Shown here in pieces: positions 26,783 to 35,405 of a stretch of DNA of 64,000 nucleotides (position 1 is the first letter of the stretch; the number at the start of each line of letters is the position of its first letter). Location of the stretch: contig NZ_PVTR01000015.1 in assembly GCF_003003005.1 (NCBI RefSeq), positions 1-64,000 on the forward strand, written 5' to 3'. A program made the translations under genes and the position numbers. The DNA comes from Mongoliibacter ruber (GTDB lineage Bacteria > Bacteroidota > Bacteroidia > Cytophagales > Cyclobacteriaceae). The notes beneath the pieces are model-generated. The model was not told where the DNA came from, made no database searches, and worked only from the letters and a program-made list of their open reading frames with translations.

Positions 26783-27526
26783 CTATTTCAAAGGAGAAAA
26801 AGGGAGAGGTTTAAAATATACTGATTCTACCTTTTCGACAATTTTACCATCTGCCTCTGAAGCATCTCGTACAGAAACCCATGCAGGATCATCTCTGAAA
26901 GTTAAGAAAGAAGCATTTCCTGCAGCTTCATCTTTATGGGCAAGTAGGTAAACCAACTGTGTTTGTTCGCCTTCTTTTGCTTCAGTAAACCAATATACAA
27001 TGTTGGTCATCCCATGGTTTTCGAATAGAGTTCTAGTATGATCCCTGAATCTTGCGTTGATGTTTGCCACTCTGCCAGGATGCATGGTGTAGGTTCTTAA
27101 TTCGAAAACCCGATCACCTGCATTATCAAAATTGATGCCTTTAGGGCTTAATTCAGGAGCAGTATGCATAAAGGTCTGGTTAACTTTAGAGACCAAAGGG
27201 CCATTTGCTTCAGACTCTTTATATGCTTTTTGCCAATCGGGATCATTTCCAAATGCCTGCCAAAATTTATCCCTGGAATCTTTGTCCGGATAGGCTAAAA
27301 TGAAAGTCAGGAATCCCGGGTTTTCATCAGTAGGGAGAAAATAAGCTATATTTTCTATTCCATGTTTTTCAAATAAATCCAAGGTATGGTTTTGAAATCT
27401 TGAAACAAGATCAGGCATTTTCCCTTCATGGACAGTGTATTGTCTCATCTCGAAATATCGTGTGTCTTGCGCTTGGCAGACGAATGTGACTAGTAAAGTC
27501 AAAGTGATCAATAGGTACTTTTTCAT
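26783..27526 (-). CDS. NIPSNAP family exported protein
   Basis: The 247-aa protein has a signal peptide (LLITLTLLVTFVCQAQ) and two NIPSNAP-type dimeric alpha/beta repeats. The first begins YFEMRQYTVHEGKMPDLVSRF and the second VFELRTYTMHPGRVANINARF; each is followed by a FEKHGIENI/FENHGMTNI helix. The domain is related to ABM-type folds; its function in bacteria is unknown. It follows the TMEM220-like gene by 13 bp on the same strand and is probably the second gene of that operon. Confidence 0.85.
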   Translation of the reverse strand: MKKYLLITLTLLVTFVCQAQDTRYFEMRQYTVHEGKMPDLVSRFQNHTLDLFEKHGIENIAYFLPTDENPGFLTFILAYPDKDSRDKFWQAFGNDPDWQKAYKESEANGPLVSKVNQTFMHTAPELSPKGINFDNAGDRVFELRTYTMHPGRVANINARFRDHTRTLFENHGMTNIVYWFTEAKEGEQTQLVYLLAHKDEAAGNASFLTFRDDPAWVSVRDASEADGKIVEKVESVYFKPLPFSPLK

Positions 27527-27539
27527 AGGGTATTAAGTT

Positions 27540-27917
27540 TTAAGGGTTTCTTGTTTTTTTCCATCCCACAAAAGCGGAGAATGATAAAACTAACGCGACG
27601 ATCAAAAGGCCAAACGTTTCTCTTGCCTCTTCTGATTCTTTGGTTTTCATAGTAAGGTCCTGTTGTTCCAGTTCATAGTTGACCCATTCACTTACAGAAT
27701 CAGGGTAAAAATAAATAGCTCCTATAACACATGCTATAATAGCAATGGACAATGGAATCAAAGGGTGTTTGCCTTTGACAGCCAAAGCTGAAAATAGGGC
27801 TGCACAAATGTAGACAGGTGCCCAAATTTCCGGATCAGGATCATTAAGCTGCCAATAGGCAAAAAGGAGAAAGGCAAAAAACCAGAATACAAAGAAGTAC
27901 TTGGCAAATTTATACAT
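27540..27917 (-). CDS. TMEM220-like small membrane protein
   Basis: A 125-aa protein with about four membrane helices. The first helix ends in FAYWQLNDPDPEIWAPVYI, the signature I associate with the TMEM220 family shared by bacteria and animals. A charged loop (VNYELEQQDLTMKTKESEEAR) precedes the last helix, and a basic tail (GWKKTRNP) closes the protein. Its function is unknown. It lies immediately upstream of the NIPSNAP gene. Confidence 0.78.
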   Translation of the reverse strand: MYKFAKYFFVFWFFAFLLFAYWQLNDPDPEIWAPVYICAALFSALAVKGKHPLIPLSIAIIACVIGAIYFYPDSVSEWVNYELEQQDLTMKTKESEEARETFGLLIVALVLSFSAFVGWKKTRNP

Positions 27918-28030
27918 AGCTTAATAGGGTTGATTATGCTTCCTAAGATATAAAAATAAAAGCTTTGCCTATTGAAAAATTACCTTTTTGGCAACTTATG
28001 GAGAGTAATGGAATCAGCTGAATATTTATA

Positions 28031-28966
28031 CTACCAGAAACGGTATCTTTTTTCATAAAGTCTGTTCCTGAAAATCCAGTTGTCCCATATATCCTGAGAT
28101 AAATAGAGTTCAACCCCAATATTGATGGATAAATAACCATCATATCTTTCAGTAAGGCCAGAACCTCTTCTCACACGGCCATTATTTCTCAAAATCTTGT
28201 CTACATCTGGTTCACCGTTTTCACGGATAAAATCAGGGTTTCTGATTGCTAACCTTAACCTATCAGGGTTTGGTCCTTCGCCGTTGGTTCCATAATCCCT
28301 GACTAAGTCCTGATAAAACTCACTTACATTGAATGCTGAAATGTCATCCATATAATCGGTCAAAGTCCAGCGGTAATTGATTTCAAGGATTAGATCAGCC
28401 CAAACATTGGCTTTATATTTCATACCAATGCCTGTAGGAAACACAATGATGTGTTTGTTGTATGGGTTGTTTTCTATTTGTAGAGGCCTTAGGGCCACCC
28501 ATTCCCCTCTCAGTTGGGCCTTAGGGTCATTCGAGGAGACACCTACCCCTGCAAATGCATAAAAATTAAGGAAATCCCTTGTAATATTGTACCTCCTGAC
28601 TGGCTTGAGATAAATTTCTCCAATAGCTGAAGCTTCCCAGTTTCTGGCTCTGAAATGAAGGTTTCTTGGTTGTCTAAGGCTTCTGGGATCAGCGGGAGGA
28701 TCTTGACCTGAAATCTGGTAATAGGTACCCTCAACACGTGCCTTGATGCGTGTGCCCAAAACGCGTCTGACTGCAAAATTTGCATTCCAGTCAGGTTGGA
28801 CACCTTCACTATACTTCCAAAGTGAATACAACTCTCCAAAATATTGGGTTGGACCGACCGAGGCTGAAATAGACCATGGGGTTTCGAAACGATAGCGATA
28901 AAAACTTTGGGACGCAGCAATATGCGTTAAAAGCACAAAAACTAATAAAAATAATGCCCTTTTCAT
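28031..28966 (-). CDS. DUF6089-type outer-membrane beta-barrel protein
   Basis: A 311-aa exported protein (signal LLVFVLLTHIAASQS) whose mature part alternates barrel strands and ends in an aromatic residue (EKRYRFW). Segments such as ISASVGPTQYFGEL, YAFAGVGVSSNDP and DLILEINYRWTLTDYMDD fit the DUF6089 family of Bacteroidota outer-membrane proteins. Its function is unknown. It lies 75 bp downstream of the MscS gene on the same strand and may be read through from it. Confidence 0.82.
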   Translation of the reverse strand: MKRALFLLVFVLLTHIAASQSFYRYRFETPWSISASVGPTQYFGELYSLWKYSEGVQPDWNANFAVRRVLGTRIKARVEGTYYQISGQDPPADPRSLRQPRNLHFRARNWEASAIGEIYLKPVRRYNITRDFLNFYAFAGVGVSSNDPKAQLRGEWVALRPLQIENNPYNKHIIVFPTGIGMKYKANVWADLILEINYRWTLTDYMDDISAFNVSEFYQDLVRDYGTNGEGPNPDRLRLAIRNPDFIRENGEPDVDKILRNNGRVRRGSGLTERYDGYLSINIGVELYLSQDIWDNWIFRNRLYEKRYRFW

Positions 28967-29041
28967 CCCCGTTTAAATTAATGCCTTGACCTTATCCAAG
29001 AATTTATAAGTCAAATGCGCAATAAATAACCACAAAAAAGA

Positions 29042-29944
29042 TCAATTATTCAATTTTTCAGGGCCACTAATAATGTGTATGTCCCTCTGAGGGAAAGGGA
29101 TTTCGATATTTTCTTCAGAAAACCTCTTGAAAATCTCAAAATACAATTGGCTTTTCAATACTCTCGGTTTGTTTACATACTCACTTGTCCATACCCTCAA
29201 AATAAAATTGAGACTACTGTCGTCAAAATCATCAAACAACACGTCCGGAGCGGGGGTTTTTAGCACATTTTCATTGGCATCAGCCACTGCCATAAGAATT
29301 TCTTTCACTTGAGCTGGGTCCTCTTTGTATGATACCCCTACGATGAAATTGAAGCGGACTTTTCGATCATTATGGGACCAATTGATCACCTGACTGTCGA
29401 TGAACTGGGAGTTAGGAATGATGACACTGATATTGTCATTGGTGACTACCGTAGTGGACCTGGCCGAAATCTTGATTACATCGCCATTGATTTCTCCTAC
29501 TTCTATTCTGTCACCGATTTTAATAGGCTGTTCAAAAAGGATGATAAGCCCACTGATAAAGTTGTTGGTGATGTTTTGTAGACCAAAACCTATACCTACA
29601 CCCAATGCACCTGCTAGGATTCCGAAAGCACTTAAGTCTATTCCGTTTGTCTGTAGGATGGAGAACAGACCTGCAATGACTATGACATATTTGACAATCG
29701 TGCCTACTGACTGTCTGGTTCCTCTTTCAATTTTATATCTTTTCAGAACCCTGTTGACAAGTAATCTCCTTGCCCATTCGGAAAGTACAAAGAGTGCAAC
29801 TACGGAAAAAATCAATGTCAACAAAAGGCCAATGGTAAGACTTGATTCTCCGATCGAAAAAAGTTTGATGCTCATCAACTCATTAAAAAACTCTAAGAAG
29901 TCTGCTACTTTGCCTTTTTTAAAATCCCAAATTTTCTCACCCAT
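29042..29944 (-). CDS. MscS-type mechanosensitive channel
   Basis: The 300-aa protein has three predicted membrane helices. The third is the pore helix, rich in small residues (LAGALGVGIGFGLQNITNNFISG, shown only in part as a family hallmark), followed by the beta domain FEQPIKIGDRIEVGEINGDV and a C-terminal alpha/beta domain. MscS channels open under membrane tension to release solutes during osmotic downshock. Length and order are those of the small-conductance type without extra N-terminal helices. Confidence 0.93.
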   Translation of the reverse strand: MGEKIWDFKKGKVADFLEFFNELMSIKLFSIGESSLTIGLLLTLIFSVVALFVLSEWARRLLVNRVLKRYKIERGTRQSVGTIVKYVIVIAGLFSILQTNGIDLSAFGILAGALGVGIGFGLQNITNNFISGLIILFEQPIKIGDRIEVGEINGDVIKISARSTTVVTNDNISVIIPNSQFIDSQVINWSHNDRKVRFNFIVGVSYKEDPAQVKEILMAVADANENVLKTPAPDVLFDDFDDSSLNFILRVWTSEYVNKPRVLKSQLYFEIFKRFSEENIEIPFPQRDIHIISGPEKLNN

Positions 29945-30091
29945 AGACTTAATTATACATTTGCTACCTTTAAATTTAATCTTTCTTAAGGTTAAAAAGT
30001 CACTTGGCTAAATAATTGTTTAAAAAACAGTACATAGTTTTGTTTGTTAGCCAAATATAGAGGCTTTTAAAATTATTGATTGAATTTTGGT

Positions 30092-30099
30092 TAATTTTG
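30092..30099 (+). promoter_or_regulatory. Candidate -7 element abutting a start codon
   Basis: TAATTTTG matches TAnnTTTG exactly and ends 4 bp before the ATG of the GNAT-nitrilase gene. If used, the transcript would have almost no leader. No clear -33 TTTG is present. Confidence 0.35.
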
Positions 30100-30103
30100 T
30101 ATC

Positions 30104-31645
30104 ATGAGTAAGCAAAGAGAAGAGTTAGAACATAGATTAAAACTAAGAAATATCAAGCTGTCGGATTATGAGGATATCAGAGAAATCATGATAGCCATAT
30201 ACAAGGATCAGGGAGGTGCATGGACCAAGCAAGAGCTGAAAAACCAACTGAAAGCATTTCCCGAAGGGCAGATTTGTATTGAAGATAACGGAAAAGTAGT
30301 TGCGGCTGCTTTGAGCCTTATCGTTGATTACGCAAAATTCGGAGATAACCATACTTACGATCAGATTACCGGTTTTGGGAAATTTGATACACATGACAAT
30401 GATGGAGACACACTTTATGGTACAGATGTTTTTGTAGACCAGGAATACCGTGGCATGCGTCTGGGTCGAAGGCTATATGACGCTAGAAAAGAGCTCTGCG
30501 AAAACCTCAACCTGAGATCTATCATTGCGGGTGGACGTATACCTGGCTATTCAAAATATTTCGATCAGATGACGCCAAGGAAATACATTGATCAGGTGAA
30601 GAGTAAAGAGATTTTTGATCCGGTGCTTTCTTTTCAGCTGGCCAATGAGTTTCACGTGAGAAAGGTGATCACCAAATACCTTCCAGAAGATACTGATTCC
30701 CGTGCCTACGCTACGCTTTTAGAATGGATCAACATCTATTATGAAAAGGATGAAAAGTTAATAGGTAACAAAAAATCTATTGTACGGCTTGGATTGGTGC
30801 AGTGGAAAATGAGGCGTTTCAATAGTGTAGATGACCTCATGCAGCAGGTAGAGTTTTTTGTGGACACTGTTTCCGGTTATAAATCGGACTTCTGCTTACT
30901 TCCTGAGTTTTTCAATGCTCCTCTATTGGCGGAATTCAATGATATGGATGCCTCTGAGGCGATAAGGAATCTTGCGGACTACACAGATGAAATCGTAAGC
31001 AGAATGAGTGACCTTGCGCTGTCTTATAATGTCAATATCATTGCAGGAAGTATGCCTGAGTATGATGGGAAAAAGCTAAGAAATGTCAGCTATCTCTGTA
31101 GAAGGGATGGGACTACTGACAAGCAATACAAATTACATATCACCCCTGATGAGCAATCTTATTGGGGACTTCAAGGCGGTAATGGGATCAAAGTTTTTGA
31201 TACAGATGCCGGTAAAATCGGCATTTTGATATGCTATGATGTGGAGTTTCCTGAATTAGGCCGGATATTGGCCGAACAGGAAATGGATATTCTCTTTGTT
31301 CCTTTTTGGACAGATACCAAAAACGCTTTCCTTAGGGTGAATACTTGTGCCAAGGCGCGGGCAGTCGAAAATGAGTGTTATGTGGCCATCACAGGTTCAG
31401 TAGGGAATCTCCCAAGGGTAGAGAATATGGATATCCAATATTCGCAATCAGCGATTTACTCCCCTTCTGATTTTTCATTTCCTCATGATGCGACAGTAGC
31501 ACAAGCGGCAGAAAATGCTGAAACTACAATCGTGGCTGATGTAGATCTTGACCTACTTACAAAACAAAGAAAGGCTGGTAGTGTAAGAAACCTGGAACAA
31601 AGGAGATTGGACCTTTATTCGATCCAATGGAAGAAAAAGAAATAA
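30104..31645 (+). CDS. Bifunctional GNAT acetyltransferase / carbon-nitrogen hydrolase
   Basis: A 513-aa fusion. The N-terminal GNAT domain (about 14-200) contains TDVFVDQEYRGMRLGRRLYD, with the acetyl-CoA loop. The C-terminal nitrilase-superfamily domain (about 225-500) has the catalytic Glu in LLPEFFNAP, Lys in QYKLHITPDE and Cys in GILICYDVEFPE. The product could hydrolyse an amide and acetylate the amine, or act on one substrate twice; the substrate is unknown. The fusion type is known in Bacteroidota. A 1-nt gap to the KdsC-type gene shows they share an operon. Confidence 0.9.
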   Translation: MSKQREELEHRLKLRNIKLSDYEDIREIMIAIYKDQGGAWTKQELKNQLKAFPEGQICIEDNGKVVAAALSLIVDYAKFGDNHTYDQITGFGKFDTHDNDGDTLYGTDVFVDQEYRGMRLGRRLYDARKELCENLNLRSIIAGGRIPGYSKYFDQMTPRKYIDQVKSKEIFDPVLSFQLANEFHVRKVITKYLPEDTDSRAYATLLEWINIYYEKDEKLIGNKKSIVRLGLVQWKMRRFNSVDDLMQQVEFFVDTVSGYKSDFCLLPEFFNAPLLAEFNDMDASEAIRNLADYTDEIVSRMSDLALSYNVNIIAGSMPEYDGKKLRNVSYLCRRDGTTDKQYKLHITPDEQSYWGLQGGNGIKVFDTDAGKIGILICYDVEFPELGRILAEQEMDILFVPFWTDTKNAFLRVNTCAKARAVENECYVAITGSVGNLPRVENMDIQYSQSAIYSPSDFSFPHDATVAQAAENAETTIVADVDLDLLTKQRKAGSVRNLEQRRLDLYSIQWKKKK

Positions 31646-31646
31646 G

Positions 31647-32198
31647 ATGCAAGGGTATTTTGAAGATTTGAGTCCAGAAATAAAAGAGAAAGCCGCAAAA
31701 ATTAAATTGTTGGTGACTGATGTAGATGGTGTCCTTACGGATGGGGGGATTATTTATGATAACTCCGGAATGGAGTACAAGAGGTTCAATGCTAAAGATG
31801 GGTTTGTAGTCCACCCCCTGAAGAAAAACGGGGTTTTGGTTGGAGCTATTAGCGGAAGAAAATCCAAAGTGGTTGAAAACAGGTTAGAAGAATTGAAATT
31901 TGATTTTCACTACCATGATATTTGGGATAAGGATAAAAAACTTAGGGAAATACTCGAAGTTTTGGAAGTCAATTATGAAGAAGTCGCCTATATCGGAGAT
32001 GACCTGATTGATTTACCTCTTCTCAAAAAAGTAGGGTTTTCTATTTGCCCTGCAGATACTTTTCCTTACATCAAAAAAGAAGTCGATTTTATTTCTTCAT
32101 GCAAAGGTGGTCATGGTGTGTTTAGGGAGGTTGGAGATTTGATACTTCACTCCAAAGACTTGTTGGACTTTGTGATCTCAAAGTATGCAGACAAGTAA
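31647..32198 (+). CDS. KdsC-type HAD phosphatase (KDO-8-phosphate phosphatase family)
   Basis: A 183-aa HAD-IIIA phosphatase without a cap domain. Motif I is VTDVDGVLTDGG, motif II GAISGRKS, and motif IV YIGDDLIDLPLL. This pattern matches KdsC, which removes phosphate from 3-deoxy-D-manno-octulosonate 8-phosphate for lipid A/core synthesis; related sugar phosphatases look alike, so kdsC is probable rather than proved. No other KDO gene is in the window. It is co-transcribed with the GNAT-nitrilase gene. Confidence 0.85.
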   Translation: MQGYFEDLSPEIKEKAAKIKLLVTDVDGVLTDGGIIYDNSGMEYKRFNAKDGFVVHPLKKNGVLVGAISGRKSKVVENRLEELKFDFHYHDIWDKDKKLREILEVLEVNYEEVAYIGDDLIDLPLLKKVGFSICPADTFPYIKKEVDFISSCKGGHGVFREVGDLILHSKDLLDFVISKYADK

Positions 32199-32338
32199 CA
32201 GCTTGTTTTTCATACGACTCATCACTAAGGGTTTCTTTGGGACATCTTAATGGAATACTGACAACTGAACAAAAGGTTGAGCCTTTTGGATTTATAGCTT
32301 TTACCTTGTAATATGAGGTGATATTCGTGTGGAAAATT

Positions 32339-34021
32339 ATGGTCAAAAACCTCCTTGTTTTTTTTCTCTTTGTTCTCAGTCCAGGTTTTACTTCTGGTCA
32401 ACAAGATGTTGCAACAGAGAACGAGCTTGGAATTTTGATCAGAAACCTGATAGAAAGGGATAGTCCGGAAGAAATCAGACAAGTGAGAGGGCAGAGGCTC
32501 TTCAGTTCAGTTGTAATCAATAGATTTTACAGTTCAAGAGAGTTCAAAAGTGCTTGGAGTGAGCAGGGTAAGCTTTTGGAATTAGCCTATGAAATGCGCT
32601 ATGAAATTGCACAAGCCAAGTTTGATGGGTTTAATCCTCAAGACTACCATCTTGAAATCATCAATGAATTATTTGATAGGTTAGAACAGAAAAGCAGTTC
32701 TCTTGATGACCCTGATTTGGTATTGCTTTCTTCTGTAGATGTCCTCTTGACTGATGCGTTTATGATGTTGGCCTCCCATTTGAGTATGGGGAAAGTTGAT
32801 CCTGAGGCTTTGAAGACAGTCTGGAACATTCAGAGAAACTTACCGGAACTTGCTTTTGACCAAAGGTTAGAGGAGGCGCTTGAAGAGGGAAGTTTAAGGA
32901 AAACAATTGAGTCATTCTACCCTTCATTTTCCATTTATAAGAAAATGAGGGATGGTTTGCGTGCAATGTATGATTTTAAGGACAAGGAAAAAGCGACTTC
33001 TTCAAAGGCTTGGAAAACCATTAAAATTGACAAATCCATAAAATTAAATGATACCCATTCATCCATACCTGAAATAAAAAAGAGACTCAATTTTTGGGGT
33101 TTTCTTGACACCTTGGATTCAAGCGGTAAAACCTACAATGAAAAGACAATGGAAGGGCTGAAACTGCTTCAGGTTCGTCATGGAATGGAACCTGATGGTG
33201 TGATTGGGCAGGGAACTGTTTTCGCTCTGAACCAAACCCCTGATGATTTGATAGCTCAGGCTGCGGTCAATTTGGAGAGATTGAGGTGGCTGCCAGATAA
33301 TATTAAAGACAGTGAGTTGATATTGGTAAATACAGCAAATTTTCAACTAGATTATATTCAAAACAGGGATACCCTCTTGACATCAAAGGTAATCGTTGGG
33401 AGGACATACCATTCTACCCCTCAATTTAGCGCCGAAATGTCCTACTTGGTATTTAGCCCAACTTGGACAGTACCGGTTTCTATAACCAGGAGTGAAATAA
33501 TTCCTGCGGCTAAAAAAGACCCTGATTACTTCCGGAAAAAGAATATGAAGTTGCTGACATCGGGAGGAAGGGAAGTAGATCCTTCTAGTTTGGACTGGAG
33601 CAAGGTAAACCCACGGGAGTTTCCATATACTGTCAGACAAGAGCCTGGCGAACAAAATTCTCTAGGCTTGGTCAAGTTTATGTTCCCAAATAAATACAGC
33701 GTGTATATTCATGATACTCCTTCCAGAAGTTTATTTGTAAGAGAAGACAGGGCCCTCAGTCATGGATGTATCAGGATTCAAAAACCTTTTGAATTTGCGA
33801 AATTATTGTTGTCTTACGATAGCCGGTGGACTGATGATCGAATCAAATCAGCGATGAGGCAGGACAAAGAGCAGACTGTTTTGCTAAATAGAAAAATTCC
33901 AGTAGTGATTTTTTATCTCACCTATTGGGCTGACCCCAATGGAAATGTTTTTTTTAGAAGAGATATTTATAACCGGGACAAGGAAATTTTTGATGCTTTG
34001 CAACAAGAGAGAAAAAATTAA
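32339..34021 (+). CDS. L,D-transpeptidase (YcbB/LdtD-like)
   Basis: A 560-aa exported enzyme (signal NLLVFFLFVLSPGFTSG). Residues about 30-230 are a helical scaffold, a peptidoglycan-binding domain follows (LLQVRHGMEPDGVIGQGTVFALN, about 275-300), and the YkuD catalytic domain ends with SHGCIRI, supplying the catalytic cysteine and preceded by YIHDTPS. It crosslinks stem peptides 3-3 or attaches proteins to peptidoglycan. A GTG at 32318 is open, but the ATG at 32339 places Lys directly before the hydrophobic core. Its stop overlaps the convergent L,D-transpeptidase gene by 4 bp. Confidence 0.91.
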   Translation: MVKNLLVFFLFVLSPGFTSGQQDVATENELGILIRNLIERDSPEEIRQVRGQRLFSSVVINRFYSSREFKSAWSEQGKLLELAYEMRYEIAQAKFDGFNPQDYHLEIINELFDRLEQKSSSLDDPDLVLLSSVDVLLTDAFMMLASHLSMGKVDPEALKTVWNIQRNLPELAFDQRLEEALEEGSLRKTIESFYPSFSIYKKMRDGLRAMYDFKDKEKATSSKAWKTIKIDKSIKLNDTHSSIPEIKKRLNFWGFLDTLDSSGKTYNEKTMEGLKLLQVRHGMEPDGVIGQGTVFALNQTPDDLIAQAAVNLERLRWLPDNIKDSELILVNTANFQLDYIQNRDTLLTSKVIVGRTYHSTPQFSAEMSYLVFSPTWTVPVSITRSEIIPAAKKDPDYFRKKNMKLLTSGGREVDPSSLDWSKVNPREFPYTVRQEPGEQNSLGLVKFMFPNKYSVYIHDTPSRSLFVREDRALSHGCIRIQKPFEFAKLLLSYDSRWTDDRIKSAMRQDKEQTVLLNRKIPVVIFYLTYWADPNGNVFFRRDIYNRDKEIFDALQQERKN

Positions 34022-34719
34022 CCTTGCAAAACCAATGAGTTTTGGAAATAGGAGGGTTCATTTCCATAAATAAACAGACAGGATTTTTCTTTTATCAAGT
34101 CAATAAGACCTCTTGCCGACTCTAATGGTAGAGCGGGACAACCAAGACTTCTTCCTAATCGCCCAGTTTTGTCAATAAAATCAGGGTTGGCATAGTCTGC
34201 ACCATGTATGACTATTGCCCGTTCCCTTGCATTGTCATTGATTCCTGTTTCAAGGCCATCTAACCTGAGAGAATACCCATGTTTGCCAAAATATGTCTCA
34301 GCTGTCAGGTAAAAACCCAAACTGCTTTGATAAGAAGAATTTTGATTCGAAAATGAAGTGGCGTAAAGGTCACCTGAATTTCGCCCATGACTTACAAAAT
34401 CATTAAATAATATCGAGCCTGTTTCTATGTCAATAACCCAAAGCCTTTTTTTTGTGGATGGCAGTGAAAAATCAATCACAACAAGAGGTTTTTCTTTTGA
34501 TATGACTCCCCTTTCTACCAAGCGATGGTGTCCCTTGACTGCCAAGACAATAATCTCCTGACTTGGAAGTGGTAGACTCTTATTCTCATGATTTGAGATT
34601 ATCATTTCTCCAAGCTTAGGATAATCATTACTTCCTGAATGTAACATTTCCGGAGAGTATTCATCACAAATAGGAGATGTTGCGAATAACAGAGTTACAA
34701 TAAATAGGGTGAAACGCAT
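34018..34719 (-). CDS. L,D-transpeptidase catalytic domain protein (YkuD_2 type)
   Basis: The 233-aa protein has an N-terminal signal (FTLFIVTLLFATSPI) and a single murein L,D-transpeptidase domain of the YkuD_2 kind. LWVIDIETGSILFNDFVSHG is the core strand pair, VIHGADYANP carries the catalytic histidine, and GRSLGCPALP the catalytic cysteine. Unlike its convergent neighbour it lacks a peptidoglycan-binding domain. The ATG at 34719 is used; the TTG at 34737 adds six polar residues ahead of the signal. Confidence 0.87.
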   Translation of the reverse strand: MRFTLFIVTLLFATSPICDEYSPEMLHSGSNDYPKLGEMIISNHENKSLPLPSQEIIVLAVKGHHRLVERGVISKEKPLVVIDFSLPSTKKRLWVIDIETGSILFNDFVSHGRNSGDLYATSFSNQNSSYQSSLGFYLTAETYFGKHGYSLRLDGLETGINDNARERAIVIHGADYANPDFIDKTGRLGRSLGCPALPLESARGLIDLIKEKSCLFIYGNEPSYFQNSLVLQG

Positions 34720-34884
34720 GGTATTATAAATTGACAATAAGCAAATTAAGTTCCAACGGTATGAATTTGCAAATCAAAGTATTAAGATTGCTGAAATATT
34801 CAAATTGATATTCGGAAAAGACACTTTCTATAAATGGGAACTGTTTCGAACGTGTCGATTGTTAGTCTACCTGTGACAATTAAC

Positions 34885-34905
34885 AATATAATTTCGAATT
34901 ATATT
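34885..34905. promoter_or_regulatory. 21-bp palindrome upstream of the pterin operon
   Basis: AATATAATT and AATTATATT are perfect 9-bp arms around TCG. The right arm with its neighbours (TTCGAATTATATTT) also occurs at 23015-23028, just upstream of the ThuA fusion gene. The symmetry suits a dimeric DNA-binding protein, but the DNA is AT-rich and this could be chance. Confidence 0.3.
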
Positions 34906-34932
34906 TTCCGCTCACTATCAATCAATTACATA

Positions 34933-34968
34933 TTTTGTTTAAAGAATTAGCTTTAAAATTAAACAAAA
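34933..34968. promoter_or_regulatory. Nested inverted repeats upstream of the pterin operon
   Basis: TTTTGTTTAA (34933-34942) and TTAAACAAAA (34959-34968) are exact inverted repeats, and inside them TTTAAAG/CTTTAAA form a second pair. A third related site, TTGTTAAACAA, lies over the start of the first pterin gene (34985-34995). It could be an operator; no regulator is identified. Confidence 0.3.
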
Positions 34969-34994
34969 AATCAATACTTAGGGTTTGTTAAACA

Positions 34995-35405
34995 ATGAAA
35001 GTAGCCGTATATAGAAAAGAGCATTTTAATGCCGCGCATAGATTAAACAATCCTAATTGGTCTGATGAGAAAAATCAGGAAATTTTCGGGAAGTGTAACA
35101 ATCCAAATTTCCATGGACACAATTACGAATTGATTGTGAAATTGTTGGGTCCTGTAGATCCAGAGACTGGATATGTTTACGATATGAAAGTCCTCAGCGA
35201 CCTAATAAAAGAAAAAGTATTAAATAGATTTGACCATAAAAATTTAAACCTTGATACAGATGAATTTAAAAACCTCAACCCAACTGCAGAAAACATTGCG
35301 GTGGTTATTTGGAATATTTTAAGGAAAGAAATAGATAATAAACTTGAGCTAATCATACGACTATATGAAACAGAAAGAAACTTTGTTGAATACGATGGGA
35401 ATTAA
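34995..35405 (+). CDS. 6-pyruvoyl-tetrahydropterin synthase / QueD family protein
   Basis: A 136-aa T-fold enzyme. Zinc ligands are H15 in HFNAAHR and H40/H42 in HGHNY; the catalytic cysteine is C34 in GKCNNPNFHGH. The spacing C-x5-HGH is that of the biopterin enzyme PTPS, whereas QueD of the queuosine pathway has C-x3-HGH. Together with the overlapping GTP cyclohydrolase I gene this suggests a tetrahydrobiopterin-like product from dihydroneopterin triphosphate, although many genomes label such genes queD. The DHKNLN segment and the closing glutamate in YETERN fit the family. Confidence 0.9.
   Translation: MKVAVYRKEHFNAAHRLNNPNWSDEKNQEIFGKCNNPNFHGHNYELIVKLLGPVDPETGYVYDMKVLSDLIKEKVLNRFDHKNLNLDTDEFKNLNPTAENIAVVIWNILRKEIDNKLELIIRLYETERNFVEYDGN

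Noticed and set aside
26597-26824. 75-aa plus-strand frame between the ThuA fusion and NIPSNAP genes
   Set aside because: Low-complexity composition, no signal or domain, and it runs into the NIPSNAP gene's 3' end.
29400-30011. 203-aa plus-strand frame opposite mscS
   Set aside because: A shadow of the MscS coding sequence with no family signature and no start context.
34720-34994. preQ1 riboswitch upstream of the PTPS/QueD-like gene
   Set aside because: The conserved preQ1 aptamer pattern was not found; only AT-rich inverted repeats are present.
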